DNA from: an uncultured beta proteobacterium
GTDB lineage: Bacteria; Pseudomonadota; Gammaproteobacteria; Burkholderiales; Burkholderiaceae_C
Direction: 5' to 3'
DNA length: 45,052 bases
Assembly (NCBI GenBank): GCA_903945325.1
Contig: CAJAVE010000138.1
Coordinates: 1-45,052 of the forward strand
Shown: piece after piece, positions 26,620 through 34,854 of the stretch
Layout: each line of letters opens with the position of its first letter
Position numbering within the stretch: the stretch's first letter is position 1
Position numbers and translations under genes: made by a program
The notes under the pieces: generated by a model
The model's database searches: none
The model's input: the letters and a program-made list of their open reading frames with translations, nothing else
What the model was told of the DNA's origin: nothing

Positions 26620-27891
26620 ATGCAACGCACCAATTCACGTCGATTTACGCTGAAGGCACTCACTGCTGCCGTCGCTCTCACCACGCTGTCCGCCGTGCCA
26701 GCGTTTGCCGCCGACACCATCAAGGTCGGCATTTTGCACAGCCTCTCGGGCACCATGGCCATTTCGGAAACCGTGTTGAAAGACACCGTACTCATGGCCA
26801 TTGATGAAATCAACGCCAAGGGCGGCGTGCTGGGCAAAAAGCTCGAACCCGTGGTGGTGGACCCCGCCTCCAACTGGCCGCTGTTCGCCGAAAAGACCAA
26901 GCAGTTGCTGGGCCAGGACAAGGTCTCGGTGATCTTCGGCTGCTGGACTTCGGTCTCGCGCAAGTCGGTGTTGCCCGTCGTGGAAGAAATGAACGGTCTG
27001 TTGTTCTACCCCGTGCAGTACGAGGGTGAAGAGCTGTCCAAGAACGTGTTCTACACCGGTGCTGCACCGAATCAGCAAGCCATTCCGGCCGTCGATTATT
27101 TGATGAGCAAAGAAGGCGGCGGCGCCAAGCGTTGGGTCCTGCTGGGAACCGACTATGTCTACCCCCGCACCACCAACAAGATCCTGCGCGCCTACCTGAA
27201 GAGCAAGGGCGTTGCCGACAAGGACATCGACGAAAAGTACACACCGTTTGGTCACTCCGATTACCAGACCATCGTGGCTGACGTGAAGAAGTTTGCCGCC
27301 GGTGGCAAGACTGCCGTGGTGTCCACCATCAATGGTGACTCCAACGTGCCGTTCTACAAAGAGCTGGGCAATGCCGGCTTGAAGGCCAAGGACGTGCCCG
27401 TCGTCGCCTTCTCCGTGGGTGAAGAAGAGCTGCGCGGTGTTGACACCAAGCCGCTGGTGGGCCACTTGGCTGCATGGAATTACTTCATGAGCATCAAGAA
27501 CCCCGACAACACGGCCTTCATCAAGAAGTGGTCGGATTACGCCAAGGCCAAGAAGCTGCCCGGCTCCGACAAGCCTTTGACCAACGACCCGATGGAAGCC
27601 ACCTACATCGGTATCAACATGTGGAAGCAGGCGGTGGAAAAGGCCAAATCCACCGATACCGACAAGGTCATCGCTGCGATGGCCGGCCAGACCTTCAAGG
27701 CACCCAGCGGCATCGTGAGCAAGATGGATGAAAAGAACCACCATTTGCACAAGTCGGTGTTCATCGGCGAAGTGAAGGCCGACGGCCAGTTCAACGTGGT
27801 GTGGAAGACACCTGGTCCTGTGAAGGCCAAGCCATGGTCTCCGTTCATCGAAGGCAATGACAAGAAGCCTGACGAGCCCGTCGCGAAATAG
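26620..27891 (+). CDS. urtA: Urea ABC transporter substrate-binding protein UrtA
   Basis: The periplasmic urea-binding protein of the Urt ABC importer. The 423-residue precursor has a signal peptide (QRTNSRRFTLKALTAAV, cleavage after PAFA) and the mature start DTIKVGILHSLSGTMAISE. Family-typical segments follow: FGCWTSVSRKSVLPVVEE, GLLFYPVQYEGEE, TGAAPNQQAIPA and GTDYVYPRTTN. This bilobed fold also binds short-chain amides. GGAAGG lies about 8 bases upstream of the start. It is the first gene of urtABCDE, and an 80-bp gap with a possible mRNA hairpin follows. Confidence 0.97.
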   Translation: MQRTNSRRFTLKALTAAVALTTLSAVPAFAADTIKVGILHSLSGTMAISETVLKDTVLMAIDEINAKGGVLGKKLEPVVVDPASNWPLFAEKTKQLLGQDKVSVIFGCWTSVSRKSVLPVVEEMNGLLFYPVQYEGEELSKNVFYTGAAPNQQAIPAVDYLMSKEGGGAKRWVLLGTDYVYPRTTNKILRAYLKSKGVADKDIDEKYTPFGHSDYQTIVADVKKFAAGGKTAVVSTINGDSNVPFYKELGNAGLKAKDVPVVAFSVGEEELRGVDTKPLVGHLAAWNYFMSIKNPDNTAFIKKWSDYAKAKKLPGSDKPLTNDPMEATYIGINMWKQAVEKAKSTDTDKVIAAMAGQTFKAPSGIVSKMDEKNHHLHKSVFIGEVKADGQFNVVWKTPGPVKAKPWSPFIEGNDKKPDEPVAK

Positions 27892-27916
27892 GGCGAAAAG
27901 CAGGGAGGGGTAGGCT

Positions 27917-27939
27917 GCCATCGCTGATGAGGCGACGGC
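27917..27939 (+). other. Possible mRNA hairpin between urtA and urtB
   Basis: GCCATCGC (27917-27924) can pair with GCGACGGC (27932-27939) with one A-C mismatch and a 7-base loop. Such intercistronic stems often protect the abundant binding-protein message in ABC operons. There is no T-run, so it is not a full terminator. Confidence 0.25.
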
Positions 27940-27971
27940 GGCCTTATACAAGACAACGGAGAAACTGGCGG

Positions 27972-29552
27972 ATGCCAAAAAGACTACACCAGTTGCTGCT
28001 GGCGGTGCTGCTCTGCGGCACGGCACATGCCTACGCACTCACACCGGACCAGGCCAAAGCCATTGCCATCGGCGAAGGGGATGCACGTATCGAAGCGCTG
28101 CGCGCGGCAGTAGCCGACGCTGACGACAAGACCGTGCAGTTCATCCAGGCATTGTCCGATGACGCTGTGAAGGTGGTGGCAGGCGTCCCCGTGATTGTGC
28201 GGAATGGTAAAGCCGTCGATCCGGTCAGCGGCACTGAAACCGCTCTACCCGACACGGCAGACGACGTGATGAACAACAACCGCATGCGCGGTGAAATCGA
28301 TACGGCCATGGCATCGCTCAACTTGCTGTCAGCGGATGCAGCCGTGCGACGCGACGCAGTCAAGACACTGCAAGGCGAAGTGGACGAGAGCAAGCTGCCT
28401 TTGATCGACAAGGCATTTGCGCAGGAGACGGTACCTGACATCAAGGACCGATTGGGCCTGCTGCGCGCAGCAGCGCTCCTGACTAGCACCGACAAAGCTA
28501 AACGACTGGACGCGGCCAAGTTGTTGGCAGAGAGTTCACAGGCTGCAACCAAGACGTTGCTGATCGAACGCGTGCCACTGGAAACTGATGCGCAAGTCAA
28601 GGCAGCGCTGCAATTCAGTCTCAGCAAAGTCGAAGCACGTTTGGCGTGGGGTGATCGGCTGGGCGCCATCTTCAGTGGTATCAGCCTGGGCAGCATCCTG
28701 TTGCTGGTAGCGCTGGGCCTGGCCATTACCTACGGACTGATGGGAGTTATCAACATGGCCCATGGTGAGTTGATGATGATTGGTGCCTACGCCACCTATG
28801 TGGTTCAGGGCCTGTTCCAGAAATATCTTCCCGGTGCTTTTGACTGGTACCTGCTAGCCTCGGTACCTGTGGCATTTATGGCGTCGGCCCTGGTAGGCGC
28901 GGCGCTGGAGCGCAGCGTGATCCGTTTCCTTTATGGCCGCCCGCTGGAGACTCTGCTGGCTACCTGGGGTATCAGCCTGATGCTGATGCAGGCGGTGCGC
29001 ACGCTGTTTGGCGCGCAGAACGTGGGTGTGGAAAACCCCAGCTGGATGAGTGGTGGCGTGCAGGTCATGGGTAATTTGTCCCTGCCCTACAACCGCCTCG
29101 TGATCGTGGGCTTCGCGCTGGCTGTACTGGGCGGCGTGGCCTTCCTGATCAGCAAGACGCGTCTGGGTCTGTTCGTGCGTGGTGTCACGCAGAACCGGCC
29201 GATTGCCAGTTGCATGGGCGTCAATACAGCCCGCATCGACACCTATGCCTTCGCACTGGGCTCAGGCATTGCCGGGTTGGCCGGCTGTGCGCTCAGCCAG
29301 GTCGGAAATGTGGGTCCGGATTTGGGTCAGGGCTACATCGTGGACTCGTTTATGGTGGTCGTGCTGGGTGGCGTCGGACAGCTCGCGGGTACCGTCTACG
29401 CTGCATTGGGCCTGGGCGTGCTGAACAAGTTCCTGGAAGGCTGGACCGGTGCCGTACTGGCCAAAATTGCGGTGCTGGTTTTCATCATCATCTTCATTCA
29501 AAAAAGACCTCAAGGTATTTTTGCCATGAAGGGCCGGAGTGCAGAAGCATGA
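27972..29552 (+). CDS. urtB: Urea ABC transporter permease UrtB
   Basis: One of two membrane subunits of the urea importer. The 526-residue protein starts MPKRLHQLLL at 27972, the start that opens a signal-like helix. It has the long N-terminal extension seen in proteobacterial UrtB (about 1-215, helical, HEAT-like, probably periplasmic). A LivH-type permease domain then begins near GDRLGAIFSGISLGSILLL, with GLAITYGLMGVINMAHGELM and GVNTARIDTYAFALGSGIAG. The stop overlaps the urtC start (ATGA). Confidence 0.95.
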   Translation: MPKRLHQLLLAVLLCGTAHAYALTPDQAKAIAIGEGDARIEALRAAVADADDKTVQFIQALSDDAVKVVAGVPVIVRNGKAVDPVSGTETALPDTADDVMNNNRMRGEIDTAMASLNLLSADAAVRRDAVKTLQGEVDESKLPLIDKAFAQETVPDIKDRLGLLRAAALLTSTDKAKRLDAAKLLAESSQAATKTLLIERVPLETDAQVKAALQFSLSKVEARLAWGDRLGAIFSGISLGSILLLVALGLAITYGLMGVINMAHGELMMIGAYATYVVQGLFQKYLPGAFDWYLLASVPVAFMASALVGAALERSVIRFLYGRPLETLLATWGISLMLMQAVRTLFGAQNVGVENPSWMSGGVQVMGNLSLPYNRLVIVGFALAVLGGVAFLISKTRLGLFVRGVTQNRPIASCMGVNTARIDTYAFALGSGIAGLAGCALSQVGNVGPDLGQGYIVDSFMVVVLGGVGQLAGTVYAALGLGVLNKFLEGWTGAVLAKIAVLVFIIIFIQKRPQGIFAMKGRSAEA

Positions 29553-30652
29553 GCACCTTGATACTTCCCACGAGAGCACCGCTCCTGACGCGCTCCGGCT
29601 GGAGCGCCTGGCTGGCTGCCCTGATCGTGTTGTGCGCCGTGGTGCCGCTGCTGAACCTGGTGGTGCCGGCTGGCAGCGCGTTCCACCTGAGCGACTTTGC
29701 CGTCGCGCTGGTCGCAAAGATCATGTGCTACGCCATCTGCGCGCTGGCCATGGATTTGATCTGGGGCTACACCGGCATCCTGTCGCTGGGTCACGGTCTG
29801 TTCTTTGCGCTGGGTGGTTACGCCATGGGCATGTACCTGATGCGCCAGATCGGCACCGACGGCAACTACAAGAGCAATCTGCCGGACTTCATGGTGTTCC
29901 TGGACTGGAAAGAGCTACCCTGGCACTGGACGTTCAGCGACAGCTTTGTGGCCACGCTGTTTCTGGTGGTGGCGGTGCCGGGCCTGGTGGCCTTTGTGTT
30001 TGGCTACTTTGCCTTCCGTTCGCGCATCAAGGGGGTGTACTTTTCCATCATCACGCAGGCTATGACCTTTGCTGCGATGCTGCTGTTCTTCCGCAATGAA
30101 ACCGGCTTTGGAGGCAACAACGGTTTTACCGATTTCAAGCGCCTGCTGGACATTCCTATCGCGACACCTAGCATGCGCATGGTGCTTTTTGTGCTGACCT
30201 CGGTCACCTTGCTGCTGTTCTTTTTGCTGGGGCGATGGCTGGTGAATGCCAAGTTTGGCCGAGTGCTGCAAGCCGTGCGGGATGCAGAGACGCGGGTAAT
30301 GTTCTCGGGCTACAACCCCATTGGCTACAAACTGACCATTTGGACGCTGTCGGCCATGATGTGTGGTGTCGCGGGAGCCTTGTATGTGCCGCAGGTGGGC
30401 ATCATCAACCCGAGTGAAATGAGCCCGGCCAATTCCATCGAGATCGCGATTTGGGCAGCCGTGGGGGGGCGGGCCACGTTGATAGGTCCCATCGTGGGTG
30501 CGTTCATTGTGAATGGCGCCAAAAGCTGGTTGACCGTCACCTACCCCGAGTTCTGGCTGTACTTTCTGGGCGCGCTATTCATTGGGGTCACGCTGTACCT
30601 CCCCGATGGGGTGGTGGGTTTGGTCAAGAAACTCAAGAGGGGCAAGGCATGA
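29549..30652 (+). CDS. urtC: Urea ABC transporter permease UrtC
   Basis: The second membrane subunit, LivM-type, 367 residues. The start at 29549 overlaps the urtB stop by 4 bp; the longer open frame upstream is antifunctional overlap with urtB and is rejected. Typical motifs: MDLIWGYTGILSLGHGLFFALGGYAMGMY (in two parts, about 62-90), FRNETGFGGNNGFTDFK, and the C-terminal NSIEIAIWAAVGGRATLIGP. The stop overlaps the urtD start (ATGA), so these genes are translationally coupled. Confidence 0.95.
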   Translation: MSTLILPTRAPLLTRSGWSAWLAALIVLCAVVPLLNLVVPAGSAFHLSDFAVALVAKIMCYAICALAMDLIWGYTGILSLGHGLFFALGGYAMGMYLMRQIGTDGNYKSNLPDFMVFLDWKELPWHWTFSDSFVATLFLVVAVPGLVAFVFGYFAFRSRIKGVYFSIITQAMTFAAMLLFFRNETGFGGNNGFTDFKRLLDIPIATPSMRMVLFVLTSVTLLLFFLLGRWLVNAKFGRVLQAVRDAETRVMFSGYNPIGYKLTIWTLSAMMCGVAGALYVPQVGIINPSEMSPANSIEIAIWAAVGGRATLIGPIVGAFIVNGAKSWLTVTYPEFWLYFLGALFIGVTLYLPDGVVGLVKKLKRGKA

Positions 30653-31530
30653 CCCCTGAACTGATGGAACAAGGCGCCAAGCGCGTCGAAGTCCATGCTG
30701 CCGCGCTCGCTGCACGCACTGGGCAAACCGAGTCCGGTGGGCGCTCGGCGGGCATCGGACGTGTGGTGAAAGACCGCGAGGTTGACATCACCCATGGACG
30801 TATCCTCTACCTGGAAGACGTGAACGTCAGCTTCGATGGTTTTAAGGCCATCAACGGCTTGTCGCTGGACATTGCACCGGGGGAGTTGCGCTGCATCATC
30901 GGCCCCAACGGCGCGGGCAAGACCACGATGATGGACATCATCACTGGCAAGACGCGGCCCAATAGCGGAACCGTGTTCTTTGGCAGCACTATAGACCTGC
31001 TGCGTTATACCGAGCCCGAGATCGCGCAACTGGGCATTGGCCGGAAGTTCCAGAAGCCTACGGTGTTCGAACAGCTCACGGTGTTCGAAAACCTTGAACT
31101 GGCGCTGCACACCAACAAGGGAGTGAAGTCGTCGATGTTCTTCAGGCTGGATTCAGCCCAGGGCGACCGACTGGCCGAGGTATTGCACACCATTCATCTG
31201 GCCGACAGCATAGGCCGTCTGGCGGGCAATCTGAGCCATGGCCAGAAGCAATGGCTGGAGATTGGCATGTTGTTGATGCAGGAGCCCAAGCTTCTGTTGC
31301 TGGACGAGCCGGTGGCGGGCATGACCGATGAAGAAACCGAGCGCACGGCGGAGCTGTTCCTGTCGCTCAAAGGCAAGCACTCGCTGATGGTGGTCGAGCA
31401 TGACATGAGCTTTATCCGCACCATCAGCGAGATCGTCACCGTTCTGTGCGATGGTGCGGTACTGGCACAGGGCACACTGGATCAGGTGCAGTCCGATGAA
31501 CGCGTGATCGAGGTGTACTTGGGACGATGA
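30649..31530 (+). CDS. urtD: Urea ABC transporter ATPase UrtD
   Basis: A 293-residue ABC ATPase (LivG type) energising urea import. A 50-residue N-terminal extension precedes the nucleotide-binding domain. Walker A is GPNGAGKTT (about 85-93), the Q-loop region is KFQKPTVFEQ, the signature NLSHGQKQWLEIG, Walker B LLLLDEPVAGM and the switch His in VVEHDMSF. The signature is LSHGQ, common in UrtD. Start codon overlaps the urtC stop and its own stop overlaps urtE, completing a chain of 4-bp couplings. Confidence 0.95.
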   Translation: MTPELMEQGAKRVEVHAAALAARTGQTESGGRSAGIGRVVKDREVDITHGRILYLEDVNVSFDGFKAINGLSLDIAPGELRCIIGPNGAGKTTMMDIITGKTRPNSGTVFFGSTIDLLRYTEPEIAQLGIGRKFQKPTVFEQLTVFENLELALHTNKGVKSSMFFRLDSAQGDRLAEVLHTIHLADSIGRLAGNLSHGQKQWLEIGMLLMQEPKLLLLDEPVAGMTDEETERTAELFLSLKGKHSLMVVEHDMSFIRTISEIVTVLCDGAVLAQGTLDQVQSDERVIEVYLGR

Positions 31531-32225
31531 CCATGCTTTCAGTTAAAAACATCAACCAGTACTACGGCGGCTCGCACATTCTGCGGGACGTGAACATCGA
31601 AGCGCAACTGGGCAAAGTCACCGTCATCCTGGGGCGCAACGGTGTGGGCAAGACCACACTGCTCAAGTCGATGATGGGGCTGGTGCCCATCAAGACCGGT
31701 TCCATTGAACTGGGCGGCAAGGCCATCCACCAATCCACGCCTTACGAACGTGCGCGAGCCGGTATGGGCTTCGTACCGCAGGGCCGCGAGATCTTTGGCC
31801 GCCTGACGGTGGAAGAGAACTTGTTGATGGGACTGGCCTACAAGAGTGCCAGCACGCCCATTCCACCGGAACTTTTTGAGCTGTTCCCGGTGCTCAAGCA
31901 AATGCTGGGTCGCCGGGGTGGCGACCTTTCGGGTGGCCAGCAACAGCAGTTGACCATTGCCCGCGCGCTGGCCGCCAAGCCGCGCGTGCTGATTCTGGAT
32001 GAACCCACGGAGGGTATTCAACCCAGCATCATCAAGGACATTGGCCGCGTCATCCGCATGCTGGCGGATCGGGGTGATATGGCTATCGTGCTGGTGGAAC
32101 AGTATTACGACTTTGCCCAGGAACTGGCTGACCAGTATGTGGTAATGGAGCGCGGTGCTGTAGTCGCCAACGGGCTTGGCAAGGACATGGAAGCCAACGG
32201 TGTGCGCAAGCTCGTCGCGATCTAG
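31527..32225 (+). CDS. urtE: Urea ABC transporter ATPase UrtE
   Basis: A 232-residue LivF-type ATPase, partner of UrtD. It begins MTMLSVKNINQYYGGSHIL and shows Walker A GRNGVGKTTLL, Q-loop MGFVPQGREIFG, signature LSGGQQQQL, Walker B VLILDEPTEGI and the switch His position replaced by Gln in VLVEQYYDF, as is usual in UrtE/LivF. It is the last urt gene, and its stop codon TAG is interleaved with the CTA (stop) of the convergent response regulator gene, leaving no room for a terminator between them. Confidence 0.95.
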   Translation: MTMLSVKNINQYYGGSHILRDVNIEAQLGKVTVILGRNGVGKTTLLKSMMGLVPIKTGSIELGGKAIHQSTPYERARAGMGFVPQGREIFGRLTVEENLLMGLAYKSASTPIPPELFELFPVLKQMLGRRGGDLSGGQQQQLTIARALAAKPRVLILDEPTEGIQPSIIKDIGRVIRMLADRGDMAIVLVEQYYDFAQELADQYVVMERGAVVANGLGKDMEANGVRKLVAI

Positions 32226-33907
32226 CCGATTTGACTGGGCGGTGCCATCGACCGGTCGGCTGACTTGGCACTCGACGGGGTGCCGGTGCGCAACACAAGA
32301 CCACCGGCTTGGCGTTTTTGTTCGCCCAGAGACGCTTTGACGTTGTGCAAACCGAAATTCGCACGAAGCTCCCGCAATCCGGAACGTAGCGTGTCCGCAT
32401 CCTGAATTTTTGCTGCATGCTTGAGCAGTACCTGGTGCGCGTTGTCAATCAAGCGCGCGTTCAGAGTTTCCTTTCCGTGCAGGATCAGGTTTTTGACGGC
32501 AGCGGTAGGATTGCCGGACATGCTCAATGCCATTGCCGTCTCAGCCATCTCCAGAACTTTGGTTTGTGACGACCGCATGCACTCCGCATAGGGGACGTGT
32601 GCCACTGCACTGGCTGCCAGCAGTTCGGTCTGTGAACGGTTGCTGCAAAAGCGCAGTCCGATCGTCTCGACTACGGATTCCACATCCTCTAGTTGGATGG
32701 CTTTGTGTGCCAGTTGGGCCATGAGTGCCAGTACGTTGCTGGCGGACTCAAAGTCAAACTCACTGGTGCTGACGGTCTTGGCCAGACGTCGCACGGCATC
32801 GACCGACTGTGCAAACTGGTGCTGCTGGATCAGATTGAGGGCAACGACGATGTCGGACAGTCGTTTGATGCGTGCGTTGTCCGGGTTTCTGTCGATCAGG
32901 CGCAAAAAGTCGTCGTGGCAGCGCTGTAGGCCTTTGCGGTCCCCATTTTCCAGCCGTGTGAAGGCTAGAAGGACCAGGGTCTGGCAATCGAACATTTTGG
33001 ACTCAAGCCCCAGGCGCGTGGTCTTGTCCAGCAGTTTTTCGGCCTCGGCATGGTCGCCCGAGTAGTAGGTCATCATCGCCAAATTCTGCAAGCGACTGAC
33101 CGAAGCTGGTGTCAGGACGGATGCCATCTTGTAGGTCTCAAGCGCCTTGTCGAATCGCCCCAGCTCAAACTGGGCACGGCCCATGACGTCGTAGGCATCA
33201 CTGAAGTTGGGGTCGGCGCTGATCAGATTTTCCAATGTGCTGGTGGCTTGCGTAATTTGCCCTGCGTCCAGTTGTGCGCGAGCAACACCGAGCTTGGCCC
33301 AAGGCAAGGTCTTTGCCGCGACCACAGCTTGGTAAAGCTTCTGAGCATCCCCTGGGCGACCAATGCGTAACAGCAACTCCGCACCGACGCGTGCGGCATA
33401 CAGCCAGAACAGGCCTTTTGAGTCAAACCGCTCCATGCACAAGCGCGACGCAGTCTCGAAATCTTCTGCTTCTATGGCGGTAAAAATACCTTGAAGCGAC
33501 ACCTTGCGAACGCGTGCGGCGCGGAGCCGCTCGCCCAAGTGGGCCGCTTTGTGTGGCTTGAGCAAATAGCCGTCCAGTGCCGACTCGGCCGCCTCCGCAA
33601 CTTTGGCGTATGTTGCTTCGCCGGTAATCATGATGAAGATGGTAGAGAACGGCAGCAGCTGGTTGCGCCGCAAATCATCGAGCAGGTCTTGCCCGGAACT
33701 GGCTTCGTTCGAGAAGTGCAGCTCGCACAGCACAAAATCGAAGGTCCGGAATTCCAGTTGGCGCCTTGCATCCATGGCACGAGCCGCTTGCACCACCGTA
33801 CCCACCCCAAAGTCTCGCAGCTGCGCCACCAGGATCGACCGTGAAGTTGGGTTGCCGTCCACTACCAGGGCAGTGCACAGCGATAAATCGTCATCAAATG
33901 TAGCCAT
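32222..33907 (-). CDS. TPR-containing response regulator with altered phospho-acceptor
   Basis: A 561-residue protein. The N-terminal receiver domain (about 10-125) keeps VVDGNP at the first acidic site, an IMITGE segment and K108 in LLKPHK, but the phospho-acceptor Asp is Glu62 (FDFVLCELHF), which may mimic a permanently phosphorylated state. The rest is helical TPR repeats (about 180-400, for example AQFELGRFDKALETYKMASVLTP in part) with a further helical C-domain. No DNA-binding or enzymatic output is seen, so it probably acts by protein contacts. It sits between urtE (convergent) and ureD. The spacer at 33908-33991 includes a short stretch like the dispersed repeats. Confidence 0.82.
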   Translation of the reverse strand: MATFDDDLSLCTALVVDGNPTSRSILVAQLRDFGVGTVVQAARAMDARRQLEFRTFDFVLCELHFSNEASSGQDLLDDLRRNQLLPFSTIFIMITGEATYAKVAEAAESALDGYLLKPHKAAHLGERLRAARVRKVSLQGIFTAIEAEDFETASRLCMERFDSKGLFWLYAARVGAELLLRIGRPGDAQKLYQAVVAAKTLPWAKLGVARAQLDAGQITQATSTLENLISADPNFSDAYDVMGRAQFELGRFDKALETYKMASVLTPASVSRLQNLAMMTYYSGDHAEAEKLLDKTTRLGLESKMFDCQTLVLLAFTRLENGDRKGLQRCHDDFLRLIDRNPDNARIKRLSDIVVALNLIQQHQFAQSVDAVRRLAKTVSTSEFDFESASNVLALMAQLAHKAIQLEDVESVVETIGLRFCSNRSQTELLAASAVAHVPYAECMRSSQTKVLEMAETAMALSMSGNPTAAVKNLILHGKETLNARLIDNAHQVLLKHAAKIQDADTLRSGLRELRANFGLHNVKASLGEQKRQAGGLVLRTGTPSSAKSADRSMAPPSQIG

Positions 33908-33991
33908 CAGATTGGCACGTGCTGCTCCATATCGTTCGAGTTATCACCAGAATTGCGCAGTCTAGGCGACGTTGTTATCAAAATAGTAGCA

Positions 33992-34822
33992 CTACATGGA
34001 CCAAATTCGTGGACTGGACGGTTCTTTTGCCCACATTTGAAAGCGCCAGGTGTTGCGCACCATGCGCAACAGTTCCACCATAGGCTCCACCATCGGGGCC
34101 AGGGCACGCACTACGACAACTTGGGCGTGGGGGCTGGTGGCACCTGTGGTGGAGCCTAACGCATGGTGCGCGATATCGGCGCGAACGGTGTCGAGTGCCA
34201 GTTGACGGCGTTCACGACTGAGCGGTGTGCCACTCGCAAAAAAAAGAGTCGCCATGCAGCGAAAGCCGCCCATCCCAGCAGGGCTGTCAAGCAACCGGGT
34301 GTCACTTGCGTCCACTGTTCCGCGCTCCAGCCAGATGTCGGTCATCTCGATATGCTGCCGCAAAGAACCCAGCACAAAGGGCTGGTTGGCGTGGGGCAGG
34401 CCCAGGGCGGTGATGTCCCAGCCCATCAGTTCAGCGCCCGGAGCCAGGTCCAACTTGAGGTGGTTTTCAGCGATGCAGCCGCTGTAGCAAATGCTCTCCA
34501 GTGGCAGCCACTCCAAGCGCGCATTCTGGTCAAGCCGCAGGTGGGTGTTTTGCCGGGCAGGTGGTCCATCCGAGCGGTAGAAGCGGGTGGCACCCGGGGT
34601 TGTGATCAGTCCGTGTGCACCTGCCTGTGCGTGTACCTTGATATCCAGCGTGTCGCCTCCCACCAAACCACCAGGAGGGTGCACCAGCACGTTGTGGCAG
34701 ATGGCATCACCCTCAGGATACAGGCTCTGCAGGATGCGCAGCGGCCCGCTGTGTGTGTGGCGCGCAACGGTGCGCCCGGCTTCAAAACTGTAGTCCAGCG
34801 CAAGTTGTGCATGCCATGACAT
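33992..34822 (-). CDS. ureD: Urease accessory protein UreD
   Basis: UreD (UreH in some species) binds apo-urease and forms the nickel tunnel complex with UreF and UreG. The 276-residue product has the family segments ARHTHSGPLRILQSLYPEG, VHPPGGLVGGDTLDI, TTPGATRFYRSDG, LEWLPLESICYSG and MGWDITALGLP. Length is normal. It normally precedes ureA; here it is the last gene of the purine operon, 32 bp after the permease gene, and separated from ureA by about 27.8 kb on the same strand. It is the only ureD in the window, so urease maturation depends on this distant copy unless another exists elsewhere. Confidence 0.95.
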   Translation of the reverse strand: MSWHAQLALDYSFEAGRTVARHTHSGPLRILQSLYPEGDAICHNVLVHPPGGLVGGDTLDIKVHAQAGAHGLITTPGATRFYRSDGPPARQNTHLRLDQNARLEWLPLESICYSGCIAENHLKLDLAPGAELMGWDITALGLPHANQPFVLGSLRQHIEMTDIWLERGTVDASDTRLLDSPAGMGGFRCMATLFFASGTPLSRERRQLALDTVRADIAHHALGSTTGATSPHAQVVVVRALAPMVEPMVELLRMVRNTWRFQMWAKEPSSPRIWSM

Positions 34823-34854
34823 GGGTTCGTGGGGTCCCGGCTTTTGCTGCGCGG

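Noticed and set aside
33974-33995. Third copy of the dispersed repeat upstream of the TPR response regulator
   Set aside because: Only a short A-rich stretch (atcaaaatagtagc) looks similar; too little to claim.
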